From a virus: a stretch of 45,292 nt of DNA. The position numbers and the translations under genes are program-made. Below, piece by piece: positions 24,670-32,122 of the stretch. The number at the start of each line of letters is the position of its first letter. Position 1 is the stretch's first letter. The DNA lies in the IMG/VR virus record IMGVR_UViG_3300030328_002978, positions 1-45,292 of that record; one strand, given 5' to 3'. Under the pieces are notes generated by a model, which saw nothing but the letters and a program-made list of their open reading frames with translations, searched no databases and was not told where the DNA came from.

Positions 24670-25150
24670 ACCGGTTTCAAAAACACCCAACCAGCACCTC
24701 CCGGCTGACCTAGCAAATCTCCCCGGCCCACCTGATTCCGGGCGAGGTAAGAATGTGGACCCAGTGCTGTATCGTCAGTGCCTCCAGATGTTCCGCGACG
24801 GTGCCACAATATCAGCAGTGGCAGAGTATTCAGGAGTCGGATTCAATACACTTCAAGGCATCAGAGAGAGACACCTCAACCTGATACCAAACCACAAGAA
24901 ACGGATGGCTACCAAGCTGGACTACATCAGTGAGCAATGTGCCGATTCCCTGATAGAAGACCTAGAGAATGGTCGGGTGGATCCTAAAACTAAATCGATT
25001 GTTATGGGGATATCGGTGGAAAAGGCCAGCCACATCCGGGGAGAAACGCAAACTATTCGGCATGAACACGTTAAGTTGTCCCAAGAAAGTGTCGAGGATC
25101 TGCTGAACAAGCTACCAAAGGCTGACGTTATTGAAGTGAAAGAACAATGA
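24647..25150 (+). CDS. terminase small subunit candidate (HTH protein, 167 aa)
   Basis: Residues 38-75 contain a helix-turn-helix (LYRQCLQMFRDGATISAVAE, then SGVGFNTLQGIRERHLN) of the kind used by small terminases to recognise packaging sites. Residues 80-140 are helical (oligomerisation) and residues 140-167 acidic. It lies upstream of the large terminase but is separated from it by seven small genes and by a repeat-rich non-coding stretch just downstream. The assignment is from fold and position; a transcription regulator is the alternative. Confidence 0.55.
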   Translation: MQKPTKPKPVSKTPNQHLPADLANLPGPPDSGRGKNVDPVLYRQCLQMFRDGATISAVAEYSGVGFNTLQGIRERHLNLIPNHKKRMATKLDYISEQCADSLIEDLENGRVDPKTKSIVMGISVEKASHIRGETQTIRHEHVKLSQESVEDLLNKLPKADVIEVKEQ

Positions 25151-25363
25151 GTTGTGGCACTAACACCTGTTTCACCCAATGTTTATGGGGGTTTCCTGAA
25201 TTCAGCTCAAAATCAAAGTGATACAACCTGATACAACCAATTCCGCTAATTTGACCAACCACTACATATTGTGTTGCAATTGCTTTCCCACCACTACATC
25301 TAGTGGGGGAGGGGGGGGTCGGTTCGGACCCTTGCGGTCCTCCCCTTATATTCATTAGTCCAT
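25151..25363 (+). promoter_or_regulatory. repeat-rich non-coding region, packaging or origin candidate
   Basis: No gene is seen here. It holds a perfect tandem repeat of TGATACAACC (25219-25238), CCACTACAT twice 32 bases apart (25259 and 25291), a G-rich run (25303-25319), and a foldable stretch in which GGACC and GGTCC pair over CTTGC (25326-25340) within an outer GGGGAGG/CCTCCCC pairing. Its place next to the small terminase candidate fits a pac or cos site, while tandem repeats next to a replication gene also fit an origin. Confidence 0.45.
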
Positions 25364-25522
25364 ATGGAAAATTTTGACAAAAGCGCATTTGACCGGGCTG
25401 GCCAGTTGTTTCAAGTCCTCATCCACGGAGGCGTTCATAGTGTTGAGACAGTAAAATGGTTAAGGGCTGGCTGGCCCGGTTCTTTCCGCCCGGAAAATGG
25501 CGGAAACGGAAACGGAAAATAA
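25364..25522 (+). CDS. small hypothetical protein (52 aa)
   Basis: ATG at 25364 opens a short frame rich in Gly and aromatic residues (FDRAGQLFQVLIHGGVHSV), ending in GGNGNGK. It fills the gap before the next gene. The length is low, and support is from spacing and codon composition only. The function is unknown. Confidence 0.45.
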   Translation: MENFDKSAFDRAGQLFQVLIHGGVHSVETVKWLRAGWPGSFRPENGGNGNGK

Positions 25523-25534
25523 GGAAGGAGTGGA

Positions 25535-25936
25535 ATGACAGAAGTTGATTTGGCAGCAGACCTTGGAGTTGGCCGGGAGACGGTGAAGGAGATTCGGAAG
25601 CGGATCCTCAAGGTTGGTGACGACTACAAGCACGGCCAGCATAAGCGGGTGGAGTATTTACCCTCTGGGATTAGGAAAGTCTCTCAGGAGCTATTTCCGG
25701 ACGACTACGAGGTGGTTGTGGAGGAACCGGAGGTGGTTGAGGGCAAGGTGACGAATTGGAGATTTCGCAACCAGAAGATTGTCGAGGTTGACGGTGACAG
25801 GCTGGTTAGGGTTAAGGACGCGAAACTGTACATGCCAAATGGGCGGGGAGAGTTGTGTCCGATACGGTACAAGAAGAATTTGAATGGATGGATTGTGGAT
25901 GGACCGGCACCTAGACGACCGGGTTTTTGGAAATGA
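25535..25936 (+). CDS. HTH-containing hypothetical protein (133 aa)
   Basis: A good ribosome site (AAGGAAGGAGTGGA) precedes ATG 25535. The N-terminus reads as a short helix-turn-helix (EVDLAADLGVGRETVKEIRK) and the rest is strand-rich and basic (KVTNWRFRNQKIVEVDGDR), ending in a Pro-rich tail. It could be a second site-specific DNA-binding factor for packaging or late transcription. The next gene starts within its stop (ATGA). Confidence 0.6.
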   Translation: MTEVDLAADLGVGRETVKEIRKRILKVGDDYKHGQHKRVEYLPSGIRKVSQELFPDDYEVVVEEPEVVEGKVTNWRFRNQKIVEVDGDRLVRVKDAKLYMPNGRGELCPIRYKKNLNGWIVDGPAPRRPGFWK

Positions 25937-26199
25937 GTGATACGAGGTTTTGGTATTTTAAATTTGATAACGCACCGGACTTCACGTTGCGGATGTCGAT
26001 TGTGGGTCCGAAGGTGAGTTGTTCGTTGCGGTCAAAGGGGCAACCTAATCAGGAGGAGCGTGATGATTGGATTGAGGCCATATGGGATAGGGCAAGCCAT
26101 CACGGTGTTGATGGTCAGGAGGCGGAGTTTGCGGTCCTGAATGATTTGATGGAGAAGCTGGATCAGGGGTTCGAGGTCGAGTGTTTTTATGAAGATTAA
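25933..26199 (+). CDS. hypothetical protein (88 aa)
   Basis: ATG 25933 in an ATGA overlap is preferred to an upstream TTG. The sequence starts with strands (TRFWYFKFDNAPDFTLRMS) and continues with an acidic helix (AEFAVLNDLMEKLDQ). It overlaps the metallopeptidase-like gene by 11 bases. The family is not recognised. Confidence 0.6.
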   Translation: MSDTRFWYFKFDNAPDFTLRMSIVGPKVSCSLRSKGQPNQEERDDWIEAIWDRASHHGVDGQEAEFAVLNDLMEKLDQGFEVECFYED

Positions 26200-26506
26200 T
26201 CCGCCCAAAAGGATCCGGATCCTGAACCTGACGTACCGGGTGCAGTTCTGCTCCAAGACCGAGCATGTAGCAGCCGAGGCGGATGGCTGGTGCGATTTTG
26301 AGGGGCAGACGATTGTTATCTATCAGGGGTTGGCGGACGAGGCCAAGGCGGATGTTTTTTTGCATGAGTGCATCCATGCGGTCGGCAACCTGATGGGGGT
26401 TGAGTGGACCAAGGAGGAGCAAGTGAGCAGGCGGATTGCGACCGGGTTGTGTACGCTATGGAAGGCCAACCCTACAGCATTCCGTTGGTGGAAAAGTTTA
26501 TTATGA
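26189..26506 (+). CDS. small HExxH metallopeptidase-like protein (105 aa)
   Basis: Residues 59-63 are HECIH within VFLHECIHAVGNLMG, the zinc-binding helix of gluzincin-type metallopeptidases; ImmA/IrrE-like phage proteins have the same arrangement. Upstream strands (TIVIYQGL) precede the helix as in that family. ImmA-type proteins cleave repressors during induction, and here no CI-like repressor is adjacent, so the substrate is unknown. It is co-transcribed with small genes upstream of the large terminase. Confidence 0.65.
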   Translation: MKINPPKRIRILNLTYRVQFCSKTEHVAAEADGWCDFEGQTIVIYQGLADEAKADVFLHECIHAVGNLMGVEWTKEEQVSRRIATGLCTLWKANPTAFRWWKSLL

Positions 26507-26760
26507 AACCTGAAGATGTAGCGCATCATAGCGTGAACCGTTTCGTGGATCTGGCTTACGGAAAGTATATAGCTGGACAGGATGAACATGGCGGCTGTTT
26601 GGTAAAGAAGAGCAAGGATCTTTCCTTTGCCTTAACGCATATAGAGGAGGAGATAATTGATCTTTGGCACTATGTGCAGGCGGTCAGGATGGCGCACGGT
26701 GGTAAGCCTAAACGTGCGGACGTAGAGATGGTTGAGCAGATTATGAGCGATGGAGATTGA
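26503..26760 (+). CDS. MazG-like / phage pyrophosphohydrolase-fold candidate (85 aa)
   Basis: ATG 26503 (ATGA overlap) is preferred over upstream in-frame starts inside the previous gene. KYIAGQDEHGGCL followed by IEEEIIDLWHYVQAVR resembles a phage all-alpha family related to MazG, with the E-x-x-D part (EIID) of the metal-binding site visible. A canonical ExxE before it is not clear, so catalytic activity is doubtful. It could affect nucleotide pools. Confidence 0.5.
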   Translation: MKPEDVAHHSVNRFVDLAYGKYIAGQDEHGGCLVKKSKDLSFALTHIEEEIIDLWHYVQAVRMAHGGKPKRADVEMVEQIMSDGD

Positions 26761-27214
26761 ACTCGACAACGGAGAGGTTCTGATGGCGACCATGCTTGGC
26801 TTGATGCGTAACACTGTTGCGCGTTCGGCAGGCATTAAGGATGGCAGGCGCGGACCGTTGGACCAGCAGTCCATGGACATGGACGGGATGGGTGCCGAGG
26901 TTGCGTTCTGTAAGTATTTCAATCTGTATCCGGACTTCTCGTTGTCACCTCAATCGCTGACGTTTGATTGCCTCACACAACTGGGCGGCAAGGTGGACGT
27001 CAAACAGACTCATTACCCTGACGGCAGGCTGTTGGTGTTGCCTGAAAAAAAGAAGGCAGAGACGACCCACTACGTTTTGGTGACAGGCAAGATTCCGAAA
27101 TTCAAGATCGTTGGATATGCCGATAAGGATCAAGTGTTTCAGGACAAGAACCTGAAGGAGATGCGGGGCAAAAAAGTCTACATGATAGACCAACCTGAAT
27201 TGCAAAAGTTTTGA
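26750..27214 (+). CDS. PD-(D/E)XK-like hypothetical nuclease (154 aa)
   Basis: GMGAEVAFCKYFNLYPD followed by FDCLTQLGGKVDVKQTHY fits a nuclease core, with an acidic Glu in the first helix, Asp in KVDVK and the catalytic Lys two residues on. LPEKKKAETTHYVLVTG gives the next strand. Phages carry uncharacterised proteins of this type. It overlaps the previous gene by 11 bases and the terminase by TTGA. Substrate and role are unknown; a packaging-linked nuclease is possible. Confidence 0.6.
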   Translation: MEIELDNGEVLMATMLGLMRNTVARSAGIKDGRRGPLDQQSMDMDGMGAEVAFCKYFNLYPDFSLSPQSLTFDCLTQLGGKVDVKQTHYPDGRLLVLPEKKKAETTHYVLVTGKIPKFKIVGYADKDQVFQDKNLKEMRGKKVYMIDQPELQKF

Positions 27215-28818
27215 ACTGGGAGAAGTACGCATACGAACCGCATCCGGTGTATCGAATGATAACACGGGAGGATGCTAAACTTGTCTTGCGTCAGGATGGT
27301 GGTGAAAAAAAATTGCGCGAAGCCTTGCAGGCTAGAGGCACCAAGATAGGGCTTGAAAGGACAGATCCCTATAACCACGGCTACGAGCCGTTTCATTGGA
27401 AGGATGCAGAGGAGCTGGTAGAGAAGAACGATGCCGTTCTTATTTCCGGGGGCAACCGTTCCGGTAAGACAGAGTTTTGTGCAAAGTTTTGCATCAAGAA
27501 ACTGTTGGAAAAACCGGACACAAGAATAGTCGCTTTTCATACTACGCACCAAAGCTCACTCCAAACGCAACAGCCGGTTTTGTATAAGTATCTGCCTGAA
27601 GAATTTAAGGGCAGAAAGATCAGGTCAACGGTTGCGAATATATCCTACACTCAGAAGAATGGTTTTACAGAATCGACGTTCATCATGCCGAACCGTAGCC
27701 AGCTATGGTGTATGCATTACTCGCAGGATCCGAGGACGGTCGAGGGTTTGGAGCTGGACTATTGCTGGGCTGACGAGCTGATTCCGAAGGCACTGCTCGA
27801 CACGATCCGGTTCCGTTTGGTTACCCGTTCAGGTAAGTTGATTTTATCCTTCACGCCGGTCGAGGGCATGACTCCTGTCGTTAAGGATTTTGTTTCCGGG
27901 GGAGAGGTAACGGAGTGGAGTGATAGCGAGCTGTTGCCTGCCATCAACATACCGGCAGGCCCGAAGGGCAAGATGCCCTACACCATGCGATGCCATAAGG
28001 AGAAGACGGCAGCGATTTGGTTCTTCACAAAGTTCAATCCATATAACCCGTACAAGGAGCTGGTCAAGCGACTCGATGGCGCACACTCAAGCGACGTAAA
28101 GATCCGCGCATACGGTTGGGCTGACAGTTCGGTTGGCAATGCGTTTCCGAGGTTTGGTGACGGTCATATAATCGATCCAAAAGACATCCCTACGGGTGGA
28201 CAGAATTTCATGGTGACGGACCCAGCGGGTTCGCGTAACTGGTTTTTTCTTTGGGCTAGGGCTGTTGGTGGCAGGATATATTTTTACCGGGAGTGGCCTG
28301 ACTACAGCATGGGCGAATGGAGCTTGCCCGGAGTGAAGCCTGACGGACAACCCGGACCAGCCCAGCGAGCTGGTGGAGGTGCCAACAGTATATCTGAATA
28401 CAAGCGTCTCATTCTGGATCTGGAACAGGGCGAACCCATCTTTCAACGCCTGATAGATCCGCGAGCCGGGAGGGCAAAAAGCATGGACGGCAGGGAGATA
28501 CTGGACGAGCTAAAGCTGGGAGAGAATGGGCTTTGGTTTGATCAGGCTTCAGGTGCCAAGATTGAGGAAGGCGTCACGTTGATAAATGACATGCTGTACT
28601 ACGATCCGCACAAGCCAATGTTCGAGGACAACAAACCAAAAATGTTTGTCAGCAGTGACTGTAAAAATTTGATCTATTCGCTGCGCGAATGGACGGGGGC
28701 GGACAAGGAGCATGGTGCGAGCAAGGATCCGATTGACTGTTGCCGTTACGTTATACAAGAAGAGAATTTACTGGTGACGACCGACATGGTCGGCGTCAGC
28801 GGGGGAGGAGCTTACTAA
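27211..28818 (+). CDS. terL: terminase large subunit (packaging ATPase-nuclease)
   Basis: This 535-residue protein has a Walker A motif, SGGNRSGKT (79-87), a Walker B motif with catalytic Glu (LDYCWADE, 182-189), and a coupling segment (LILSFTPVEGM). The RNase H-like nuclease domain starts near MVTDPAG (Asp337) and continues with RLIDPRAG (Asp416) and DPIDC (Asp506, Asp509). It drives DNA into the procapsid through the portal and cuts the concatemer. The start is TTG at 27211 in a TTGA overlap with the previous stop; ATG 27256 is an alternative. A TAATG junction leads to the next gene. Confidence 0.93.
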   Translation: MNWEKYAYEPHPVYRMITREDAKLVLRQDGGEKKLREALQARGTKIGLERTDPYNHGYEPFHWKDAEELVEKNDAVLISGGNRSGKTEFCAKFCIKKLLEKPDTRIVAFHTTHQSSLQTQQPVLYKYLPEEFKGRKIRSTVANISYTQKNGFTESTFIMPNRSQLWCMHYSQDPRTVEGLELDYCWADELIPKALLDTIRFRLVTRSGKLILSFTPVEGMTPVVKDFVSGGEVTEWSDSELLPAINIPAGPKGKMPYTMRCHKEKTAAIWFFTKFNPYNPYKELVKRLDGAHSSDVKIRAYGWADSSVGNAFPRFGDGHIIDPKDIPTGGQNFMVTDPAGSRNWFFLWARAVGGRIYFYREWPDYSMGEWSLPGVKPDGQPGPAQRAGGGANSISEYKRLILDLEQGEPIFQRLIDPRAGRAKSMDGREILDELKLGENGLWFDQASGAKIEEGVTLINDMLYYDPHKPMFEDNKPKMFVSSDCKNLIYSLREWTGADKEHGASKDPIDCCRYVIQEENLLVTTDMVGVSGGGAY

Positions 28819-29003
28819 TGGAAACATTTCCAAAGTTATTATCGTTTAAGGATGCGTCAGAGTTTTCGGGCCTGACCATCAAGGAGCTTCAGTATCTAGC
28901 CGATGCTGGAAAGTTAAGGACCGTTGTTCCGGTCCACAGAAAAAGAAAATTTATAAAGCAGCAACTAGCTGACTACATGAAAGAATTACTATGTCAAAAC
29001 TAG
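28818..29003 (+). CDS. small helix-turn-helix protein between terminase and portal (61 aa)
   Basis: ATG 28818 follows the ribosome site GGGGGAGGAG and overlaps the terminase stop (TAATG). LSFKDASEFSGLTIKELQYL and AGKLRTVVPVHRKRKFI give a MerR/Xis-type helix-turn-helix and wing, with a basic end. It might regulate late genes or serve as a second excisionase-like factor. Its position inside the packaging operon is odd for a repressor. Confidence 0.6.
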   Translation: METFPKLLSFKDASEFSGLTIKELQYLADAGKLRTVVPVHRKRKFIKQQLADYMKELLCQN

Positions 29004-31054
29004 ACGTTAAACAAATCGCGTCGGAGTACAGTCGAGCCGGGGGTTTCAACAATACCTACACAAGTTGGTTCCGGGCTGACAGTATTCGATTTTGCCGATG
29101 GGACGGTCAGACCGACGATGGCCGTAAGCACCAATACGAGTATTCCAAGAAAAAGGTTTTTCCATGGGACGGGGCAAGTGATGTCCGGGTCCGATTGGCT
29201 GACGCTATATGCAGTGAAAACTCGGACATAATGACGACCGCATTCCAGCGCGGAATACTTCGTGCCAGCCCGACTGAATCGGGTGACGGATCGCAATCCA
29301 CGTTGGTAACCACCCTGCTCAAATACTATAAGGAGAATAAGCTGATGAACGAGCTTCGGCATGAAGCTCATCTGCTCGCCAACTATGGCCAGCAATACGG
29401 AACCGGCGTTCTACAGATAGGTTGGGAGAAGGAGGAAACCAAGGCCAACAAGCCTGTCACCATGGAGGACGTTGTTGCGTTTTCGCAGGAAGCGGATCCG
29501 CAATCTGCCGAGGCTCAACTTCCCCAGATGATTATGGATCCGGAGCAGGAAGATGCTGCCGTCGAAATTGTAGCCGCACTGATGGAAGTCAGACGCAACA
29601 CGGCTCGTCGCGGAATTAAGGAGTTGCGAAATAATGGAGTAACTGAAATCCCGGTTGCCGAAATTACCAAGAACACTCCGAACATAACTGCACTCCGTTT
29701 GGACGATGACTTCTTTGTTCCGCCAGAGACAATTGATTTGCAGGATGCGCGTTATTGTTTCCGCCGGGTATGGATGACCGAGATGCAATTGCGTCAGGGT
29801 GAGTTTGACGAGAAATGGGTCGAGCGTGTTATAGCAACCAAGAGCCAGCCCGGTATGGTGTACGAGGATACATATACTCAGTTCACAAACGACACTGGCC
29901 AACAGGAAGGATTGTATGAAATTGTATATGCTTATTATAGGGAGCTTGATGATGATGGTATGCCGGGAATTCACTGTTGTGTTTTTACGCCGCATATCAC
30001 CGACGCAAGCGGGAAAAAGGACATGCTTGACTACATGTCTGGAGTCTATCCGTTCGTGGCTTATAGACGGGAATCGGTAGCTCGCAAATTCCGCGACAGT
30101 CGAGGCGTTCCGGAAATATGCATGACATGGCAGGACGAGATTAAAACCCAGCGAGACATGTTGTCGGACCGGGCCAGCCTGATTATTAATCCGCCTATAG
30201 TTCACGCCGCGAGGTCAGGATCCAATTACGAATTCAAACCCGGCACCGCGATTGCGGAAATGCGTCAGGGCGAAGTTCGTTATCTGGATCCGCCCCGGTC
30301 CAACCCGGCAGAGAGTTTGCAGATCATCCAGTACGTCGAGCGTCAGGCTAACGAGTTTTTCGGTCGCATGGGTGAAGGCATAGATCCGAACACAAGCGCG
30401 ATGCGTAGGCAGTCCATGGTGGACACTTATATGTCCTGCTGGTCCGAAGCCTTTACGATGATGTTCAAGCTGATTCAGGAATTCGTAAGTGACGAGGAGC
30501 TTGCTCGAATTGCTGGCAAGGAAATGCAACTGCCAAAGTCTTCAGCCGAGATTCAAGGCAACTACGATTTCCGCACCGTGTTCGATGTCCGCGAGCTGGA
30601 TCAGGATTATATGTCCGCCAAGTTGCAGGCCATGAGTCAGTTCGTTCTTCCGGAGGATACGGCAGGCGTGATCGACCGTGCAGCCTATACCAAGTTCAAG
30701 GCGACACTGATCGACCCGGTACTTGCTGACATGGTTGTGCAGGACAAGACCGGAGCAACTCAACAAGCGTTTGATAAGGTTAATTCTGATATTGGGTTCA
30801 TGGCACTGGGCAATGAGCCGCAATATACCGAGAACGATCCCGCTGCCGAAATGAAGTTGCAGTTCATGCAACAGATCCTCGGCAACAATCCGAAGTATCA
30901 GGAGCTGATGCAGGAGGGCGGTGACGAACGGTTCACGGCACTAGTCGAGAACTACGCAAAGAATCTTCAGCATTCCGTACAGCAAAGACAGAATGCGGAA
31001 GTAGGGAGAGTCGGAGTCCAGCCTGTTGGTTCCGGGCAGGAGTCTGGCTATTAA
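28991..31054 (+). CDS. portal protein
   Basis: This 687-residue protein begins with SKLDVKQIASEYSRAGGFNN and continues as a long mixed domain. Its order (terminase, portal, scaffold, capsid), length and the segments VFPWDGASDVRV and YPFVAYRRESVARKFRDSRG match large podovirus portals of the P22/SU10 type. The C-terminus has Gln-rich helices (barrel-like) from about residue 600. It forms the ring through which DNA enters and the connector attaches. It overlaps the HTH gene by 13 bases. Confidence 0.85.
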   Translation: MSKLDVKQIASEYSRAGGFNNTYTSWFRADSIRFCRWDGQTDDGRKHQYEYSKKKVFPWDGASDVRVRLADAICSENSDIMTTAFQRGILRASPTESGDGSQSTLVTTLLKYYKENKLMNELRHEAHLLANYGQQYGTGVLQIGWEKEETKANKPVTMEDVVAFSQEADPQSAEAQLPQMIMDPEQEDAAVEIVAALMEVRRNTARRGIKELRNNGVTEIPVAEITKNTPNITALRLDDDFFVPPETIDLQDARYCFRRVWMTEMQLRQGEFDEKWVERVIATKSQPGMVYEDTYTQFTNDTGQQEGLYEIVYAYYRELDDDGMPGIHCCVFTPHITDASGKKDMLDYMSGVYPFVAYRRESVARKFRDSRGVPEICMTWQDEIKTQRDMLSDRASLIINPPIVHAARSGSNYEFKPGTAIAEMRQGEVRYLDPPRSNPAESLQIIQYVERQANEFFGRMGEGIDPNTSAMRRQSMVDTYMSCWSEAFTMMFKLIQEFVSDEELARIAGKEMQLPKSSAEIQGNYDFRTVFDVRELDQDYMSAKLQAMSQFVLPEDTAGVIDRAAYTKFKATLIDPVLADMVVQDKTGATQQAFDKVNSDIGFMALGNEPQYTENDPAAEMKLQFMQQILGNNPKYQELMQEGGDERFTALVENYAKNLQHSVQQRQNAEVGRVGVQPVGSGQESGY

Positions 31055-31057
31055 ACC

Positions 31058-31315
31058 ATGAGTGCAAAACTAGATACTAAACAACTGGTACATGCGCTGA
31101 AGAGCCTGACTGATGACAATGTTGTCTACATTGCCGTCAATCAGTTGTTCGAGGAATATATCGACAACGGTATAAACTCGGCAATCGCTTCACGCATTGG
31201 AGACGAGGACAGGCACTGGAGTGCTGGATATGTATACGCATTGAAACAACTCCAAGAGCATCTGGACAAGCTCCGCAAATCAACAGTTAACGAGACTACT
31301 GGCGAAGTAGTTTAA
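31058..31315 (+). CDS. small hypothetical protein after portal (85 aa)
   Basis: It starts 3 bases after the portal stop. The protein is helical (LVHALKSLTDDNVVYIAVNQL and YALKQLQEHLDKLRK) without motifs. It is the last plus-strand gene before the minus-strand insertion at 31317-31843. It may be a portal- or packaging-associated factor, by position only. Confidence 0.65.
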   Translation: MSAKLDTKQLVHALKSLTDDNVVYIAVNQLFEEYIDNGINSAIASRIGDEDRHWSAGYVYALKQLQEHLDKLRKSTVNETTGEVV

Positions 31316-31316
31316 A

Positions 31317-31349
31317 TTAAAAAACCCCGCGCACCGAAAGGTGCCGGGG
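31317..31349 (-). terminator. terminator of the minus-strand two-gene unit
   Basis: On the minus strand CCCCGGCACC pairs with GGTGCGCGGGG over TTTC (one bulge) and is followed by a T run (31324-31319). It ends the unit started at 31840. It could also act partly on the plus strand after the gene ending at 31315, but no T run follows there. Confidence 0.85.
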
Positions 31350-31373
31350 CTGTTGGTTTAGTATCCGTCTAGC

Positions 31374-31643
31374 TTACTTCCAATCTCCGGGGTTACCGGA
31401 ATAGTTGTGTCCAATTACCTCAAGAACTGGACACCATCCGAACATTGGCATTTGCACTGCCTCGCAACTGTACCGGACTATAACTATATCCTCCTTGCCT
31501 TTGCGTTTCTGCTTTCGGAATTGTCGAAACGCTTCGGCGGGGGAATGTCCGCACTTGATGTACTCGAAATTAGGATAGCCCTTTTTAGGCACTTCCCGCT
31601 TCCACTGAACATCAAACCGATCAGGTAGCTTTTTATTCTTCAT
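31374..31643 (-). CDS. moron protein of unknown function (89 aa)
   Basis: A near-ideal ribosome site (AAAGGAGGTGAAAAAAA) precedes ATG 31643. The protein starts basic (KNKKLPDRFDVQWKREVPKK), has a helix with SPAEAFRQFRKQKRKGK and then strands (DIVIVRYSCEAVQMPMFGW) with three Cys in all. It is strongly basic overall and may bind nucleic acid. It is antisense to the late operon and co-transcribed with the zinc-ribbon gene, whose end it overlaps by 11 bases. No family is recognised. The gene is well supported by its signals. Confidence 0.75.
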   Translation of the reverse strand: MKNKKLPDRFDVQWKREVPKKGYPNFEYIKCGHSPAEAFRQFRKQKRKGKEDIVIVRYSCEAVQMPMFGWCPVLEVIGHNYSGNPGDWK

Positions 31644-31785
31644 TTTTTTTCACCTCCTTTCGCTCACATGATTTACAAGTCATGTGTTTAGTTTTGTTTT
31701 TGCTTGTTAATGCCTTTCCGCATTCCAAGCAAACTTGGTTCGCGGAAAACACATTGCCCATCATTCGATTTAATAATGTACTCAT
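31633..31785 (-). CDS. small zinc-ribbon protein (50 aa)
   Basis: From ATG 31785 the frame reads to TAA 31633. Residues 19-40 hold two CxxC knuckles, CLECGKALTSK and MTCKSCERK, 17 residues apart, a classic zinc-ribbon pair. The C-terminus is charged (KEVKKNEE) and its last codons contain the start of the 89-residue gene. A zinc ribbon of this size typically binds nucleic acid or a host polymerase subunit. The promoter at 31835-31843 lies about 40 bases upstream. Confidence 0.7.
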   Translation of the reverse strand: MSTLLNRMMGNVFSANQVCLECGKALTSKNKTKHMTCKSCERKEVKKNEE

Positions 31786-31834
31786 GTTACTTTTTTAGTT
31801 TTCAAAGAACGCCTCAAGATCGAAGCGAACGACT

Positions 31835-31843
31835 ATTATATCA
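31835..31843 (-). promoter_or_regulatory. extended -10 promoter for the minus-strand unit
   Basis: On the minus strand TGA immediately precedes TATAAT, giving TGnTATAAT, an extended -10. No good -35 is present at 16-18 bases, which extended -10 promoters can do without. Transcription would start near 31827 and leave a leader of about 40 bases before ATG 31785. Confidence 0.75.
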
Positions 31844-31924
31844 TATTGAGTTTTTGAAATTCTCGAAATCGGGGGTTATTCGGGAAAAAATGTTTCTGTT
31901 TTCTAGGAAATAAAAAATTAAAAA

Positions 31925-32122
31925 AATCGGTTGACACGGTTTTTTGAGTTTCGGTCAACACCATTATGTCCAACTAAATAACTCTTATTATTCATATTAT
32001 ACTTATCATCCCAATACCCAGGTAATTGTTATAACTACACGCTTGATTCGGCGTTATAACTCGGACGGGTTCTTCGCACCTTACGCGATGTCTACCTTAC
32101 TTGCAGGGTATTAATAATTAGC
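31925..32122 (+). promoter_or_regulatory. non-coding leader before the capsid operon with repeated palindromes
   Basis: No gene of convincing size is seen. It contains the palindrome GTTATAAC twice, 25 bases apart (32028-32035 and 32053-32060, both followed by T), an inverted pair GTTGAC/GTCAAC (31930-31935 and 31954-31959), and TTGACA at 31931 without a well-spaced -10. The gene at 32123 has no clear ribosome site (attagc before ATG). This is the likely control region for scaffold and capsid expression. Confidence 0.5.

Noticed and set aside
31931-31967. Sigma70 promoter with TTGACA at 31931 and CATTAT at 31962
   Set aside because: The spacing is 25 bases, far from 16-18, and no other -10 is correctly placed, so no promoter is called.
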